DNA from: HGM04593 sp045631205
GTDB lineage: Bacteria > Bacteroidota > Bacteroidia > Bacteroidales > Bacteroidaceae
Assembly (NCBI GenBank): GCA_045631205.1
Contig: JAZQUI010000008.1
Span: 1 to 54,766 of the forward strand
Length of the DNA: 54,766 nucleotides
Direction of reading: 5' to 3'
Under the pieces are notes generated by a model that was not told the origin of the DNA, did not search any database, and saw nothing but the letters and a program-made list of their open reading frames with translations. Position 1 is the stretch's first letter. Each line of letters starts with the position of its first letter. This document shows, in pieces, positions 25,715 through 34,409 of this stretch. The translations under genes were made by a program, and so were the position numbers.

Positions 25715-28231
25715 ATGAATAATGAATTTTCGCAAAGAATGTCCGAAATACTTTCGTTGAGTAAGGAAGAAGCGTGCCGTCTGCGCAGCAAGAATATAAA
25801 CCCCGAACATTTGTTATTGGGTATTATACGCAAGGAGAAAAGTGCCGCATTCGAGATACTCAACGCACTCGACGCAAACATAAACGAGATAAAAGAGTGT
25901 ATAGAACGCCGCAGTACCGCCCCCGATTATGCAGAACAGCCCTACTCTGACAACGTAGAACTAGGCTTGAACACAGCAAGGATACTGCGTTTCAGCACCC
26001 TTGAGGCACGAGCATTCAAAGCCGTTGCCGATACAGAGCATATATTATTAGGTATATTGAAAGAGGGCAACAACCTGGCTGCCGACATACTGGAGGCCAA
26101 CGATATAACATACAACCGTGTTGTAGAGGCCATTAAAAGCGTAAAGCCCGATGTAAACAACGGCTTCGGTTTTGCCGAGCAGGACGACGAAGAAGACGAT
26201 GCTCCCCAAAAACCCGAAAGCAACAACTCGCAGACCTTCACCGGCACACGCCAGGCAAAGCCCACTAACGACACCCCGGTACTCGACAATTTCGGTATGG
26301 ACATGACAAAAGCCGCTGCCGAAGGACGCCTTGACCCTGTGGTTGGCCGCGAGCGCGAGATTGAGCGCATTTCACAGATATTGAGCCGCCGCAAAAAGAA
26401 CAACCCCATACTCATAGGCGAGCCCGGCGTTGGAAAATCGGCAATAGTAGAAGGACTTGCCCAACGCATCATAGAGCGCAAAACTTCGCGCATATTATTT
26501 GACAAGCGCATTGTAGCGCTCGATATGACAGCCGTTGTTGCAGGTACCAAATACCGCGGACAATTCGAAGAGCGTCTGCGCTCCATAATGAACGAACTCG
26601 AGAAGAACCCCAACATAATACTCTTCATCGACGAGATACACACTATTGTGGGAGCTGGTTCATCACCCGGTTCAATGGATGCCGCCAATATATTAAAACC
26701 CGCTCTTGCACGTGGCGAGATACAATGCATTGGCGCAACCACAATTGACGAGTACCGCAAAAGCATTGAAAAGGACGGCGCTCTTGAACGCCGTTTCCAG
26801 AAAGTATTGGTAGAACCAACCTCGCCCGAGGACACCTACACTATACTTGAAAACATTAAAGAGCGTTACGAAAACCACCATAACGTAACATACACCGAAG
26901 AAGCCTTGCAAGCGTGTGTCAAATTGACAGACCGCTACATAACCGACCGTTGCTTCCCCGACAAAGCCATAGATGCAATGGACGAAGCCGGTGCTCGTAT
27001 GCACATAAGCAACATTAAGGTACCCAAGGAAATTGAGGAGCAGGAGGCTCGTTTGAGCAGCATAAACAAAGAGAAGAACGACGCTGTAAAGTGCCAGGAC
27101 TTTGAGCGTGCAGCAAACTGCCGCGACACCGAAAAGGAACTCCAGGCCGGGCTTGCACAGATGAAAGCCGAGTGGGAGAAGAGCCTTGCCAACAACCGCC
27201 AGACAGTAACTGACGAGGAGATAGCCAAAGTCGTTTCTATGATTTCAGGCGTTCCCATGCAACGTATGAAGCAGGACGAGTGGACACGCCTTCGCGGTAT
27301 GAAAGAGGAATTGCAAGCAAAAGTCGTTGCACAGGACAATGCAATAGAGAAACTTACAAAAGCCATACAGCGCAGCCGCGTCGGCCTACAGAACCCCAAC
27401 AAGCCCATAGGCACATTTATGTTCCTAGGCCCGACAGGAGTGGGTAAAACCCTCCTCGCAAAAGAGCTTGCCCAATTTATGTTCGGCTCGGCCGACGCAC
27501 TTATACGCGTAGATATGAGCGAATATATGGAAAAGTTTACAGTGTCGCGCCTTGTAGGAGCACCTCCGGGATATGTTGGATACGAAGAGGGTGGACAACT
27601 TACCGAAAGAGTGCGCCGCCGCCCCTACTCCATAGTTCTTCTCGACGAGATTGAAAAAGCTCATACCGATGTATTCAACCTACTCCTGCAAGTTATGGAC
27701 GAAGGCCGCCTTACCGACAGTTACGGCCGCACCGTAGATTTCCGCAACACAGTACTCATTATGACATCGAACGTGGGCACACGCGAACTTAAAGAATTCG
27801 GCGCTGGTGTGGGATTTACAAAAAGCGAGCGCGAAGGCAACAAGGAATACTCGCGCAGCGTGGTACAGAAAGCCTTGAACAAACGCTTTGCGCCCGAGTT
27901 TATCAACCGTATAGACGAGATAATAAACTTCGACCAGCTTGGTCTCGAAGCAATTGTAAACATTGTGGATCTTGAACTCAAACAGATTGTAAAACGCGTG
28001 AACGAGCTTGGTTACACCATAGACCTCACCGACGAAGCAAAAAAACACCTCGCCGGCAAAGGATATGATATACAGTTCGGCGCACGCCCGCTGAAACGCG
28101 CTCTGCAAACATACATTGAAGATGAAATTTCGGAACTTTTGCTCTGTGGCTCATTGAAAGCCGGTGATAACATCCACGTCGATAAAGCCACCGACGAGGA
28201 CAAACTCACATTCACAATAGAGAGTAAATAA
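25715..28231 (+). CDS. clpC: ATP-dependent Clp protease ATPase subunit ClpC
   Basis: The 838-residue Hsp100 unfoldase has two N-terminal Clp repeat motifs (about 1-140) and two AAA+ modules. Their Walker A motifs are at about 235-242 (GEPGVGKS) and 572-579 (GPTGVGKT). A UVR-type coiled-coil middle domain lies between them (about 440-480; KCQDFERAANCRDTEKEL). It unfolds substrates and feeds them to ClpP, which is not in this window. The purine-rich GGAGGAAG before the ATG looks like a real ribosome-binding site, which is uncommon in this group. There is no ctsR, mcsA or mcsB neighbour as in Firmicutes, so control must differ. Confidence 0.95.
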   Translation: MNNEFSQRMSEILSLSKEEACRLRSKNINPEHLLLGIIRKEKSAAFEILNALDANINEIKECIERRSTAPDYAEQPYSDNVELGLNTARILRFSTLEARAFKAVADTEHILLGILKEGNNLAADILEANDITYNRVVEAIKSVKPDVNNGFGFAEQDDEEDDAPQKPESNNSQTFTGTRQAKPTNDTPVLDNFGMDMTKAAAEGRLDPVVGREREIERISQILSRRKKNNPILIGEPGVGKSAIVEGLAQRIIERKTSRILFDKRIVALDMTAVVAGTKYRGQFEERLRSIMNELEKNPNIILFIDEIHTIVGAGSSPGSMDAANILKPALARGEIQCIGATTIDEYRKSIEKDGALERRFQKVLVEPTSPEDTYTILENIKERYENHHNVTYTEEALQACVKLTDRYITDRCFPDKAIDAMDEAGARMHISNIKVPKEIEEQEARLSSINKEKNDAVKCQDFERAANCRDTEKELQAGLAQMKAEWEKSLANNRQTVTDEEIAKVVSMISGVPMQRMKQDEWTRLRGMKEELQAKVVAQDNAIEKLTKAIQRSRVGLQNPNKPIGTFMFLGPTGVGKTLLAKELAQFMFGSADALIRVDMSEYMEKFTVSRLVGAPPGYVGYEEGGQLTERVRRRPYSIVLLDEIEKAHTDVFNLLLQVMDEGRLTDSYGRTVDFRNTVLIMTSNVGTRELKEFGAGVGFTKSEREGNKEYSRSVVQKALNKRFAPEFINRIDEIINFDQLGLEAIVNIVDLELKQIVKRVNELGYTIDLTDEAKKHLAGKGYDIQFGARPLKRALQTYIEDEISELLLCGSLKAGDNIHVDKATDEDKLTFTIESK

Positions 28232-28252
28232 GAAGTTATCTCTCGACAACCC

Positions 28253-28294
28253 AAAGCAAGCCCCGCCTCTTTATTGACAGGCGGGGCTTGCTTT
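28253..28294 (+). terminator. Terminator of clpC
   Basis: AAAGCAAGCCCCGCCT (28253-28268) pairs perfectly with 28279-28294 across a 10-nt loop. Only three T residues follow, so it is strong in stem but weak in U-tract. Confidence 0.75.
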
Positions 28295-28401
28295 ATGACA
28301 TTTTGGCAGAGACAACCAATGTGGCATCCAATTTGTTTATAATAAAATGTACGCACAAGGCGCACAAAAAAAAGAGCGATTAACTAAAAAACAAAAACAA
28401 T

Positions 28402-30450
28402 ATGCAAAAAGGAAACATTGGGGTAACAACAGAAAACATTTTCCCCGTCATCAAAAAATTTCTTTACAGCGACCACGAGATATTTCTCCGTGAAATTGTA
28501 TCGAACGCCATCGATGCCACCCAAAAATTAAAGACTCTCTACGAGAAAGGTGAATTTAAAGGCGAGCTCGGCAACCCTCGCGTAAAAGTAACACTCGGCA
28601 AAGAGACTATCACTGTAAGCGACAACGGTATTGGACTCACTGCCGAAGAGATTGAAAAATATATCAACCAGATTGCCCTCTCGGGAGCAACAGACTTCCT
28701 TGAGAAATACAAGGATACCGCAAACTCAATCATCGGTCACTTTGGTCTCGGTTTCTACTCAGCCTTTATGGTATCGAAAAAAGTTGAAATCGTAACAAAG
28801 TCATACAAAGATGGAGCGCAGGCAATCAAATGGAGCTGCGATGGCAGCCCCGAATACACTATCGAGGAGTGCGAAAAAGCAGAGCGCGGAACAGACATCA
28901 TTATGTACATCGACGAGGAGAGCAAAGAGTTCCTAGAAGAGAGCCGCATAAGCTCAATACTCAACAAATACTGTCGTTTTCTCCCCGTAGAGATTGCCTT
29001 TGGCAAGAAAAAAGAGTGGAAGGATGGCAAGCAGACCGAAACCGACGAGGACAACATTATAAACGACACCACTCCGCTGTGGACACGCAAACCTTCGGAA
29101 CTCAAAGACGAGGACTACAAGGAGTTCTACCGCAAACTCTACCCTATGAGCGACGAGCCCCTTTTCTGGATACACCTCAACGTAGATTTTCCCTTCCACC
29201 TCACAGGTATCCTTTACTTCCCCAAAGTAAAGAGCAACCTTGAATTGCAGAAAAACAAAATACAACTCTTCTGCAACCAGGTATATGTAACCGACGAAGT
29301 ACAGGGCATTGTACCCGACTTCCTCACCCTCATGCACGGTGTAATTGACTCGCCCGATATCCCCTTGAACGTATCACGTTCTTACTTGCAGAGCGACTCT
29401 AATGTAAAGAAGATATCGGCATATATATCTAAGAAGGTATCTGACCGTTTGCAATCAATCTTCAAGAGCGACCGCCAGCAGTTCGAGGAAAAGTGGAACG
29501 ATCTCAAAATCTTCATCCACTACGGTATGCTCACCGAGGAGGATTTCTATGAGAAAGCAAGCAAATTTGCTCTCTTGCTGGATACCGACGGTAAAAAATA
29601 CACCTACGAAGAGTACAAAAACCTCATTTCCGGCGAGCAGACCGACAAAGAGGGCAACCTCATCTACCTCTACTCCAACGACAAGGAGAAAGAGTACAGC
29701 TTCATTGAGAATGCCAAAAACAAAGGCTACAATGTACTGATGATGGATGGCCAGCTCGACATCGCTCTCATAAGCCTTCTCGAGCGCAAATTCGAGAAGA
29801 GCCGCTTTACACGCGTCGACAGCGACATTGTAGAGAACCTCATTGTAAAAGAGACACAAAAAACATCGTCACTCGGCGAGAAAGAGCGCGAGACACTCAC
29901 CGGTATCTTCCAAAGCCAAATACCCTCGATGGAGAAAAAAGAGTTCTACGTACAGGCACAGGCAATGGGTGAGAACGGCGCACCCGTGATGATTACACAA
30001 TCGGAATATATGCGCCGAATGAAAGAGATGGCAGCCATACAGGCAGGTATGTCGTTCTATGGCGATATGCCCGATATGTACAACATTCTCGTTAACGAGG
30101 AGCACCCCATCATCAAACGTATATTGAACGAAGCCGAGACCAACTGCGCCGAAGAATTGCGCCCCATCGATGAGAAGACAACCTCACTCGAAAGCCGTCG
30201 CAAAGCTCTATACGACGCACGCAGTGGCAAGAAGGAGGACGAGATTCCCCAAAGCGAAAAGGACGAACTTGCCGAGATTGAGAAAGAGATTACAACCGCA
30301 AAGAGCGACAAAGAGGCAATTCTCGCTAAATATGCCGCAAACAACAGCACAGTGTGCCAGCTCATCGACATCACCTTGTTACAAAACAATATGCTCACAG
30401 GTGAAGCACTTAACAAATTCGTTAAGCGCAGCATAGAGATGATGAAATAA
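28402..30450 (+). CDS. htpG: Molecular chaperone HtpG (Hsp90)
   Basis: The 682-residue protein has the Hsp90 GHKL ATPase domain at the N-terminus (IVSNAIDATQKL, VSDNGIGLT, GHFGLGFYSAFMV), then the middle domain with LNVSRSYLQSD and the C-terminal dimerisation domain. The segment at about 575-640 is rich in Glu and Lys (EKDELAEIEKEITTAKSDKE) and likely forms a coiled coil. It assists late folding under stress. It has its own terminator and stands near clpC, but 170 bp and a terminator separate the two. Confidence 0.96.
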   Translation: MQKGNIGVTTENIFPVIKKFLYSDHEIFLREIVSNAIDATQKLKTLYEKGEFKGELGNPRVKVTLGKETITVSDNGIGLTAEEIEKYINQIALSGATDFLEKYKDTANSIIGHFGLGFYSAFMVSKKVEIVTKSYKDGAQAIKWSCDGSPEYTIEECEKAERGTDIIMYIDEESKEFLEESRISSILNKYCRFLPVEIAFGKKKEWKDGKQTETDEDNIINDTTPLWTRKPSELKDEDYKEFYRKLYPMSDEPLFWIHLNVDFPFHLTGILYFPKVKSNLELQKNKIQLFCNQVYVTDEVQGIVPDFLTLMHGVIDSPDIPLNVSRSYLQSDSNVKKISAYISKKVSDRLQSIFKSDRQQFEEKWNDLKIFIHYGMLTEEDFYEKASKFALLLDTDGKKYTYEEYKNLISGEQTDKEGNLIYLYSNDKEKEYSFIENAKNKGYNVLMMDGQLDIALISLLERKFEKSRFTRVDSDIVENLIVKETQKTSSLGEKERETLTGIFQSQIPSMEKKEFYVQAQAMGENGAPVMITQSEYMRRMKEMAAIQAGMSFYGDMPDMYNILVNEEHPIIKRILNEAETNCAEELRPIDEKTTSLESRRKALYDARSGKKEDEIPQSEKDELAEIEKEITTAKSDKEAILAKYAANNSTVCQLIDITLLQNNMLTGEALNKFVKRSIEMMK

Positions 30451-30471
30451 AAAACAGACAGATAAACCAAA

Positions 30472-30509
30472 AAAGACCGACGACAATAACATCGTCGGTC
30501 TTTTTTTTT
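30472..30509 (+). terminator. Terminator of htpG
   Basis: AAAGACCGACGA (30472-30483) pairs with TCGTCGGTCTTT (30492-30503), and the T-run continues to 30509. The next gene's -7 box (TATCTTCG, 30511-30518) starts directly after it, so terminator and promoter are packed back to back. Confidence 0.9.
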
Positions 30510-30542
30510 GTATCTTCGTAGGCAAGGAAACAGACCAAGAAG

Positions 30543-31070
30543 ATGATAACCCTCACGCGCATCACCAATACCGACAGCGACGCCTACCGCTTCACCGAGA
30601 AACTGCTAACCACCGCCTTTCCTCGCGACGAGTATCGCGACCTCGCAGAACAACGCGCCAATGTTACAGGCAAAGAGCATTTCAATCTAATGCTCGCCAG
30701 CTACAACGGAGAACCCGTCGGGTTTATCAGTTATTGGAAATTAGGGACATTCTGCTATGTAGAACACCTTGCCACACTCCCTGCATTGCGTGGCAAAGGA
30801 TATGGCAAAAGCATTCTCGAACAACTACAAAAAACAGCCGAAAAAATTGTTCTTGAAGTTGAAGAACCAAGCGACGAGCTTTCGGCAAGGCGCATAGCAT
30901 TCTACCGCCGCGCAGGGTTCGAACTATGCAGCACTCCCTATCAACAACCACCTTATCGCAAAAGCGACAGCTACCTGCCAATGTACCTTATGTTCCACGG
31001 TTGGGCAGCCGATGACACAAATTACAACACTGCAAAGCAAGCTATATACAAAAACATATACAACCTATAA
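30543..31070 (+). CDS. GNAT family N-acetyltransferase
   Basis: This 175-residue protein contains the acetyl-CoA binding motif A as LATLPALRGKGYGKSILEQL (R/Q-x-x-G-x-G/A type), with motif B near FYRRAGFEL. The substrate cannot be inferred. A TATCTTCG box lies 25 bp before the ATG. It precedes the gamma-carbonic anhydrase gene by 11 bp, so they are probably one operon. Confidence 0.88.
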   Translation: MITLTRITNTDSDAYRFTEKLLTTAFPRDEYRDLAEQRANVTGKEHFNLMLASYNGEPVGFISYWKLGTFCYVEHLATLPALRGKGYGKSILEQLQKTAEKIVLEVEEPSDELSARRIAFYRRAGFELCSTPYQQPPYRKSDSYLPMYLMFHGWAADDTNYNTAKQAIYKNIYNL

Positions 31071-31081
31071 AAAACAGAAAG

Positions 31082-31600
31082 ATGGCAATTATAAAGACAC
31101 TCAACAACATAACGCCCAAAATGGGCGACAACTGTTTCCTCGCTGAAACAGCTGCGATAATAGGCGATGTAACAATGGGCGACAACTGCTCAATATGGTA
31201 CGGAACTGTGTTGCGCGGCGATGTCAACACCATCACCATTGGCAATAACGTGAACATACAGGATGGTGCGGTTGTACACACCCTTTACAAACGTTCAACC
31301 ACAACCATTGGCAACAATGTATCGATAGGCCACAACGCCACAATACACGGTGCAACCATAGAGGACAACTGCCTCATTGGAATGGGTGCTACAGTGCTCG
31401 ACAATGCTGTGGTTGAGAGCGGAGCCATTGTGGCAGCCAATGCACTTGTAACATCGGGTATGCGTGTCGAAGGCGGATGGATATATGCCGGCGTACCTGC
31501 CAAAAAGATAAAAGAGGTGAGTCGCGAGCAGCAAAAAGATATTGTAGAGCGCATTGCCAACGACTACATTATGTACGCTTCGTGGTATAAAGAAGAGTAA
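31082..31600 (+). CDS. Gamma-carbonic anhydrase-like hexapeptide-repeat protein
   Basis: The 172-residue protein is a left-handed beta-helix built from hexapeptide repeats (GDNCSIWYGTVLRGDV, IGNNVNIQDGAVVHT, IGNNVSIGHNATIHGA). The histidines in VVHT, GHN and IHG are the usual Zn/Fe ligands of this trimeric family. Many members (YrdA/PaaY type) have weak or no carbonic anhydrase activity or act in thioester hydrolysis, so the family name is safer than an enzyme name. Confidence 0.9.
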   Translation: MAIIKTLNNITPKMGDNCFLAETAAIIGDVTMGDNCSIWYGTVLRGDVNTITIGNNVNIQDGAVVHTLYKRSTTTIGNNVSIGHNATIHGATIEDNCLIGMGATVLDNAVVESGAIVAANALVTSGMRVEGGWIYAGVPAKKIKEVSREQQKDIVERIANDYIMYASWYKEE

Positions 31601-31641
31601 ATAAAAAACTCTAAAAAGCACCATTGAAAAGAGTAATATCC

Positions 31642-32481
31642 CTACTCTCCCTTTCTCTCTTTTCGGAACTCGCTTGGCGAGGAACCTGTCATTCTCTTGT
31701 AGTAACGACTAAAATAACTTTGACTGGGGAAACTATACTCGTCGGCAAGTTCCTGTATTGATTTATCGGTGTAAGAAAGTTCATATTTAAGGCGCGACAG
31801 AACTGCCTTGTCTATTATCTCCTTTGCCGAATAGTTCGAGACCTCGTTGCACACCTCATTCAAATAGCCGCTGCTCACACCAAGTTCGTTAGCATAGAAG
31901 AGTACTTCGCGCGACTTATTGTGAGAGGCAAGAAGTTCCTTTACAAACTTGCGGAACAGAGTTTTCTTGCGAGTTTCAAAACTCTTGCCACCCATATAAC
32001 CGGCGTGTTTCTTAAAGTAATTATGTATAAGTTGCAAAAGCATCTTCACCGCACCTAGAGCAGCCTCTTCGAACCCTTCATAATCGAACAACTCACTTGC
32101 AAGGAACAGTGAGTCGTATACCTTTGTCACAAGTTCAAGTTCATTTATATAAAGAGGAAGCACCGGTTGCATCTTCACCTTCTCGAATAGCTGAAAATTC
32201 AAGTTTTCCGATGGCATTTTATATAGCGAAGCGGGAATAAGCAATGTCTTTGCATTATAGTCGCGACTTTGGTCTTTTATTGTCACAATATCGAGAGGCG
32301 AAAGCAATACCAAAGAGTTAGCCTTAACATGATAAACCATATAGTTTATCTCAATCTTGGCCTCGCCATCGGTTACAAGCAGGAACGCAAAATGGTTGCA
32401 ACGAATAGGAGTACGGAGTAAACGGTTTGTACCGCTTACCACTATTATATGCAGGTTGTTATAATCTGTTGTAGCTATCAT
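31642..32481 (-). CDS. AraC family transcriptional regulator
   Basis: This 279-residue regulator has an N-terminal cupin-like sensing domain (about 20-150) and a C-terminal AraC DNA-binding domain (about 180-279). The second HTH reads SIQELADEYSFPSQSYFSRY and ends in KRMTGSSPSEFRKERKG. The ligand and targets are unknown; it stands alone between convergent and divergent genes. Confidence 0.92.
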   Translation of the reverse strand: MIATTDYNNLHIIVVSGTNRLLRTPIRCNHFAFLLVTDGEAKIEINYMVYHVKANSLVLLSPLDIVTIKDQSRDYNAKTLLIPASLYKMPSENLNFQLFEKVKMQPVLPLYINELELVTKVYDSLFLASELFDYEGFEEAALGAVKMLLQLIHNYFKKHAGYMGGKSFETRKKTLFRKFVKELLASHNKSREVLFYANELGVSSGYLNEVCNEVSNYSAKEIIDKAVLSRLKYELSYTDKSIQELADEYSFPSQSYFSRYYKRMTGSSPSEFRKERKGE

Positions 32482-32587
32482 CGTTTATTTGATTTTGAAA
32501 CAAATATAAGACATTCACTCCTTCTATTCCTAATTCAACCACGAAAAAGGACAACAACAAGTTGTATTGGTAAAAACATTACAAAAA

Positions 32588-32615
32588 AAGCATCGGTTGC
32601 ACACAACCGATGCTT
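32588..32615 (-). terminator. Terminator of the DUF4301 gene
   Basis: AAGCATCGGTT (32588-32598) pairs with AACCGATGCTT (32605-32615). On the minus strand a run of T residues follows directly, as expected for the DUF4301 transcript. Confidence 0.85.
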
Positions 32616-32636
32616 CTCATATATCAAATGACCTTA

Positions 32637-34157
32637 TTACTGATGAACATCACGCAAAAGATCGTTCACTGTTTTTACAGGATTAAAGGTAATTAGGGGA
32701 ACTTCAACAAAGATTGTATTCCAGTCGCTCATTGCACCATTCCACAAACCGGGGAGCTCCATAGCTTTGAGTTCACGACCGTTCTTTGACTTGTGCGAAA
32801 TGAAACCGGTATTTTTGTCAACATACTCGGGGAGATTGAATTTCTCACCCTTGTAGTTCTTCACCGCGCAAACAAGGTCAACGGGGTTAAAGTGTGTACC
32901 ATTCTCGAACATCTCCTTCGATGCAGGGTTGTTCATATCAATCTGCGAACTCTCGAGAATTTGCAACGATACGGTACCATCCTGGTTATAGGCAAGGAAC
33001 GGACCACCACCGGGCTCACCCACATTTTTCACCATACCACACACACGCATAGGACGGTTGAGTTTCTTACGAAGATAGAGCACCAAATCGCAGTCTTCAA
33101 GGTTCTTGATGTCCATATTGCGGCACATAAGTTCCTGCTGAACGAAACGCACCATCTCCATCACCTGCTCTTGGGTGTAGTTGCCGTTATCTATTATTTG
33201 CAGATATTCAAAAGCCTTTTTCTGTTTCTCAACCAAAATACCGGCAAGAAGTTTCTTGTATGTAACGGTGTCGGGCTTCAAGCGGTCGGGCACCACATTA
33301 TCAATGTTTTTTATGAATATAACATCGGCATCAATGTCATTGAGGTTCTCAATGAGTGCGCCGTGGCCGCCGGGACGGAACACTAAAGAACCATTCTCGC
33401 GGAAGGGCAGGTTGTCGGCATCGGCAGCAATGGTGTCGGTACTCTGTTTCTGTTCCGAGAAACAGATATCGTATTCTACACCAAAAAGTCTCTCATAATA
33501 AGCCTTACGCTCGGCAACAAGTTCCTGAAAGAGAGCCTTGTGGTTGGGCGACACAGTAAAGTGCAGTTGCACTTTGCCATCGGTAGCAGCATAGAGTGCA
33601 CCCTCTACAAAATGTTCCTCGGCTGCGGTACGTGCATCGTTATTGTAGTTATGGAATTTAAGCAAACCTTTTGGCAGAGAACCATAGTTCATACCGGTAA
33701 AGTCGAGCAGGTTGAACACTACATCCTTGTATTGTCCTGCAGCGATAAGTTCATTTACGCCCACGCCCTTGTTCTTTTTGCAAGTGGCATCAAGGTCGGC
33801 AAAGAAAGCAAACTTACCGATGTTGGCAAAAAAGTTCTTTTCAAAATCGGTTGTAGGTACATCGTACTCCGCGCTCAAGAAAGAGAAAAGATCCTTGAAC
33901 ATACGGCTGGCAGCACCCGATGCAGGAACGAACTTCAATATTGTGTTGCCTGCGGTACAATAAGAATCCCACTTTGCAAGATACTCTTCAATTTCGGCTT
34001 GCGAGGGCGATATAACACCTTTCTCCAACGTAGCTGCAGCTTCGATAGGCAAGAAGGGGAAGCCTGTTTTGAATTTTTGCAACTGCTCGGCTACCTGCTG
34101 TGCCGAAATTCCTTTTTTCGCCAAAAAGGCCTGGTCTGCTTTACTTATCATAGTCAT
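32637..34157 (-). CDS. DUF4301 protein
   Basis: The 506-residue cytoplasmic protein has the typical DUF4301 start (KADQAFLAKKGISAQQVAEQLQ) and length. Conserved-looking parts are FVPASGAASRMFKDL, FRPGGHGALIENLND and GEPGGGPFLAYNQDG. The Gly-rich loops (PASGAASRMF, RPGGHGAL) suggest a nucleotide or sugar-phosphate binding fold, perhaps like nucleotidyltransferases, but that is only a guess from pattern. A perfect TATCTTTG -7 box lies on the minus strand at 34281-34274, giving a leader of about 110 nt. Confidence 0.85.
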   Translation of the reverse strand: MTMISKADQAFLAKKGISAQQVAEQLQKFKTGFPFLPIEAAATLEKGVISPSQAEIEEYLAKWDSYCTAGNTILKFVPASGAASRMFKDLFSFLSAEYDVPTTDFEKNFFANIGKFAFFADLDATCKKNKGVGVNELIAAGQYKDVVFNLLDFTGMNYGSLPKGLLKFHNYNNDARTAAEEHFVEGALYAATDGKVQLHFTVSPNHKALFQELVAERKAYYERLFGVEYDICFSEQKQSTDTIAADADNLPFRENGSLVFRPGGHGALIENLNDIDADVIFIKNIDNVVPDRLKPDTVTYKKLLAGILVEKQKKAFEYLQIIDNGNYTQEQVMEMVRFVQQELMCRNMDIKNLEDCDLVLYLRKKLNRPMRVCGMVKNVGEPGGGPFLAYNQDGTVSLQILESSQIDMNNPASKEMFENGTHFNPVDLVCAVKNYKGEKFNLPEYVDKNTGFISHKSKNGRELKAMELPGLWNGAMSDWNTIFVEVPLITFNPVKTVNDLLRDVHQ

Positions 34158-34273
34158 AAAAGTTTAGAAACTCCAATTGTTTATTACCCCTACAATAGCG
34201 TCAAACGAGCGAAATAACATCAAACTTGTTTTAGTTTTTCACAGCGAGTGCAAATTATTTTCGAGGTTTACCT

Positions 34274-34343
34274 CAAAGATAGTGATATTTTTTTATAATT
34301 ATCCAAAAAAAGTTTTTTTTTGAACAATGAAAAATTATCTTCG
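34274..34343. promoter_or_regulatory. Divergent -7 boxes of DUF4301 and relA
   Basis: Minus strand: TATCTTTG at 34281-34274. Plus strand: TATCTTCG at 34336-34343. Both match the Bacteroidetes -7 element. The plus-strand box lies downstream of an in-frame ATG at 34320, so the relA protein cannot start there and the next ATG at 34410 is used. Confidence 0.6.
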
Positions 34344-34409
34344 CAAAAGAATAGGTTCAAAAAGGAACTGAACAAAGGTAAAAACGCCGTAGGCAAGAAG
34401 AAAAAAACA

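Noticed and set aside
34239..34262. Third copy of the dispersed repeat (AGCGAGTG followed by a CGAGG)
   Set aside because: Only the first block AGCGAGTG is present; the CGAGCG, AGCAA and TTCGC blocks are missing.
34320..34409. Longer N-terminus for RelA
   Set aside because: The upstream ATG (34320) lies before the TATCTTCG -7 box at 34336-34343, so it would not be in the transcript, and the added 30 residues are only a Lys/Asn-rich stretch.
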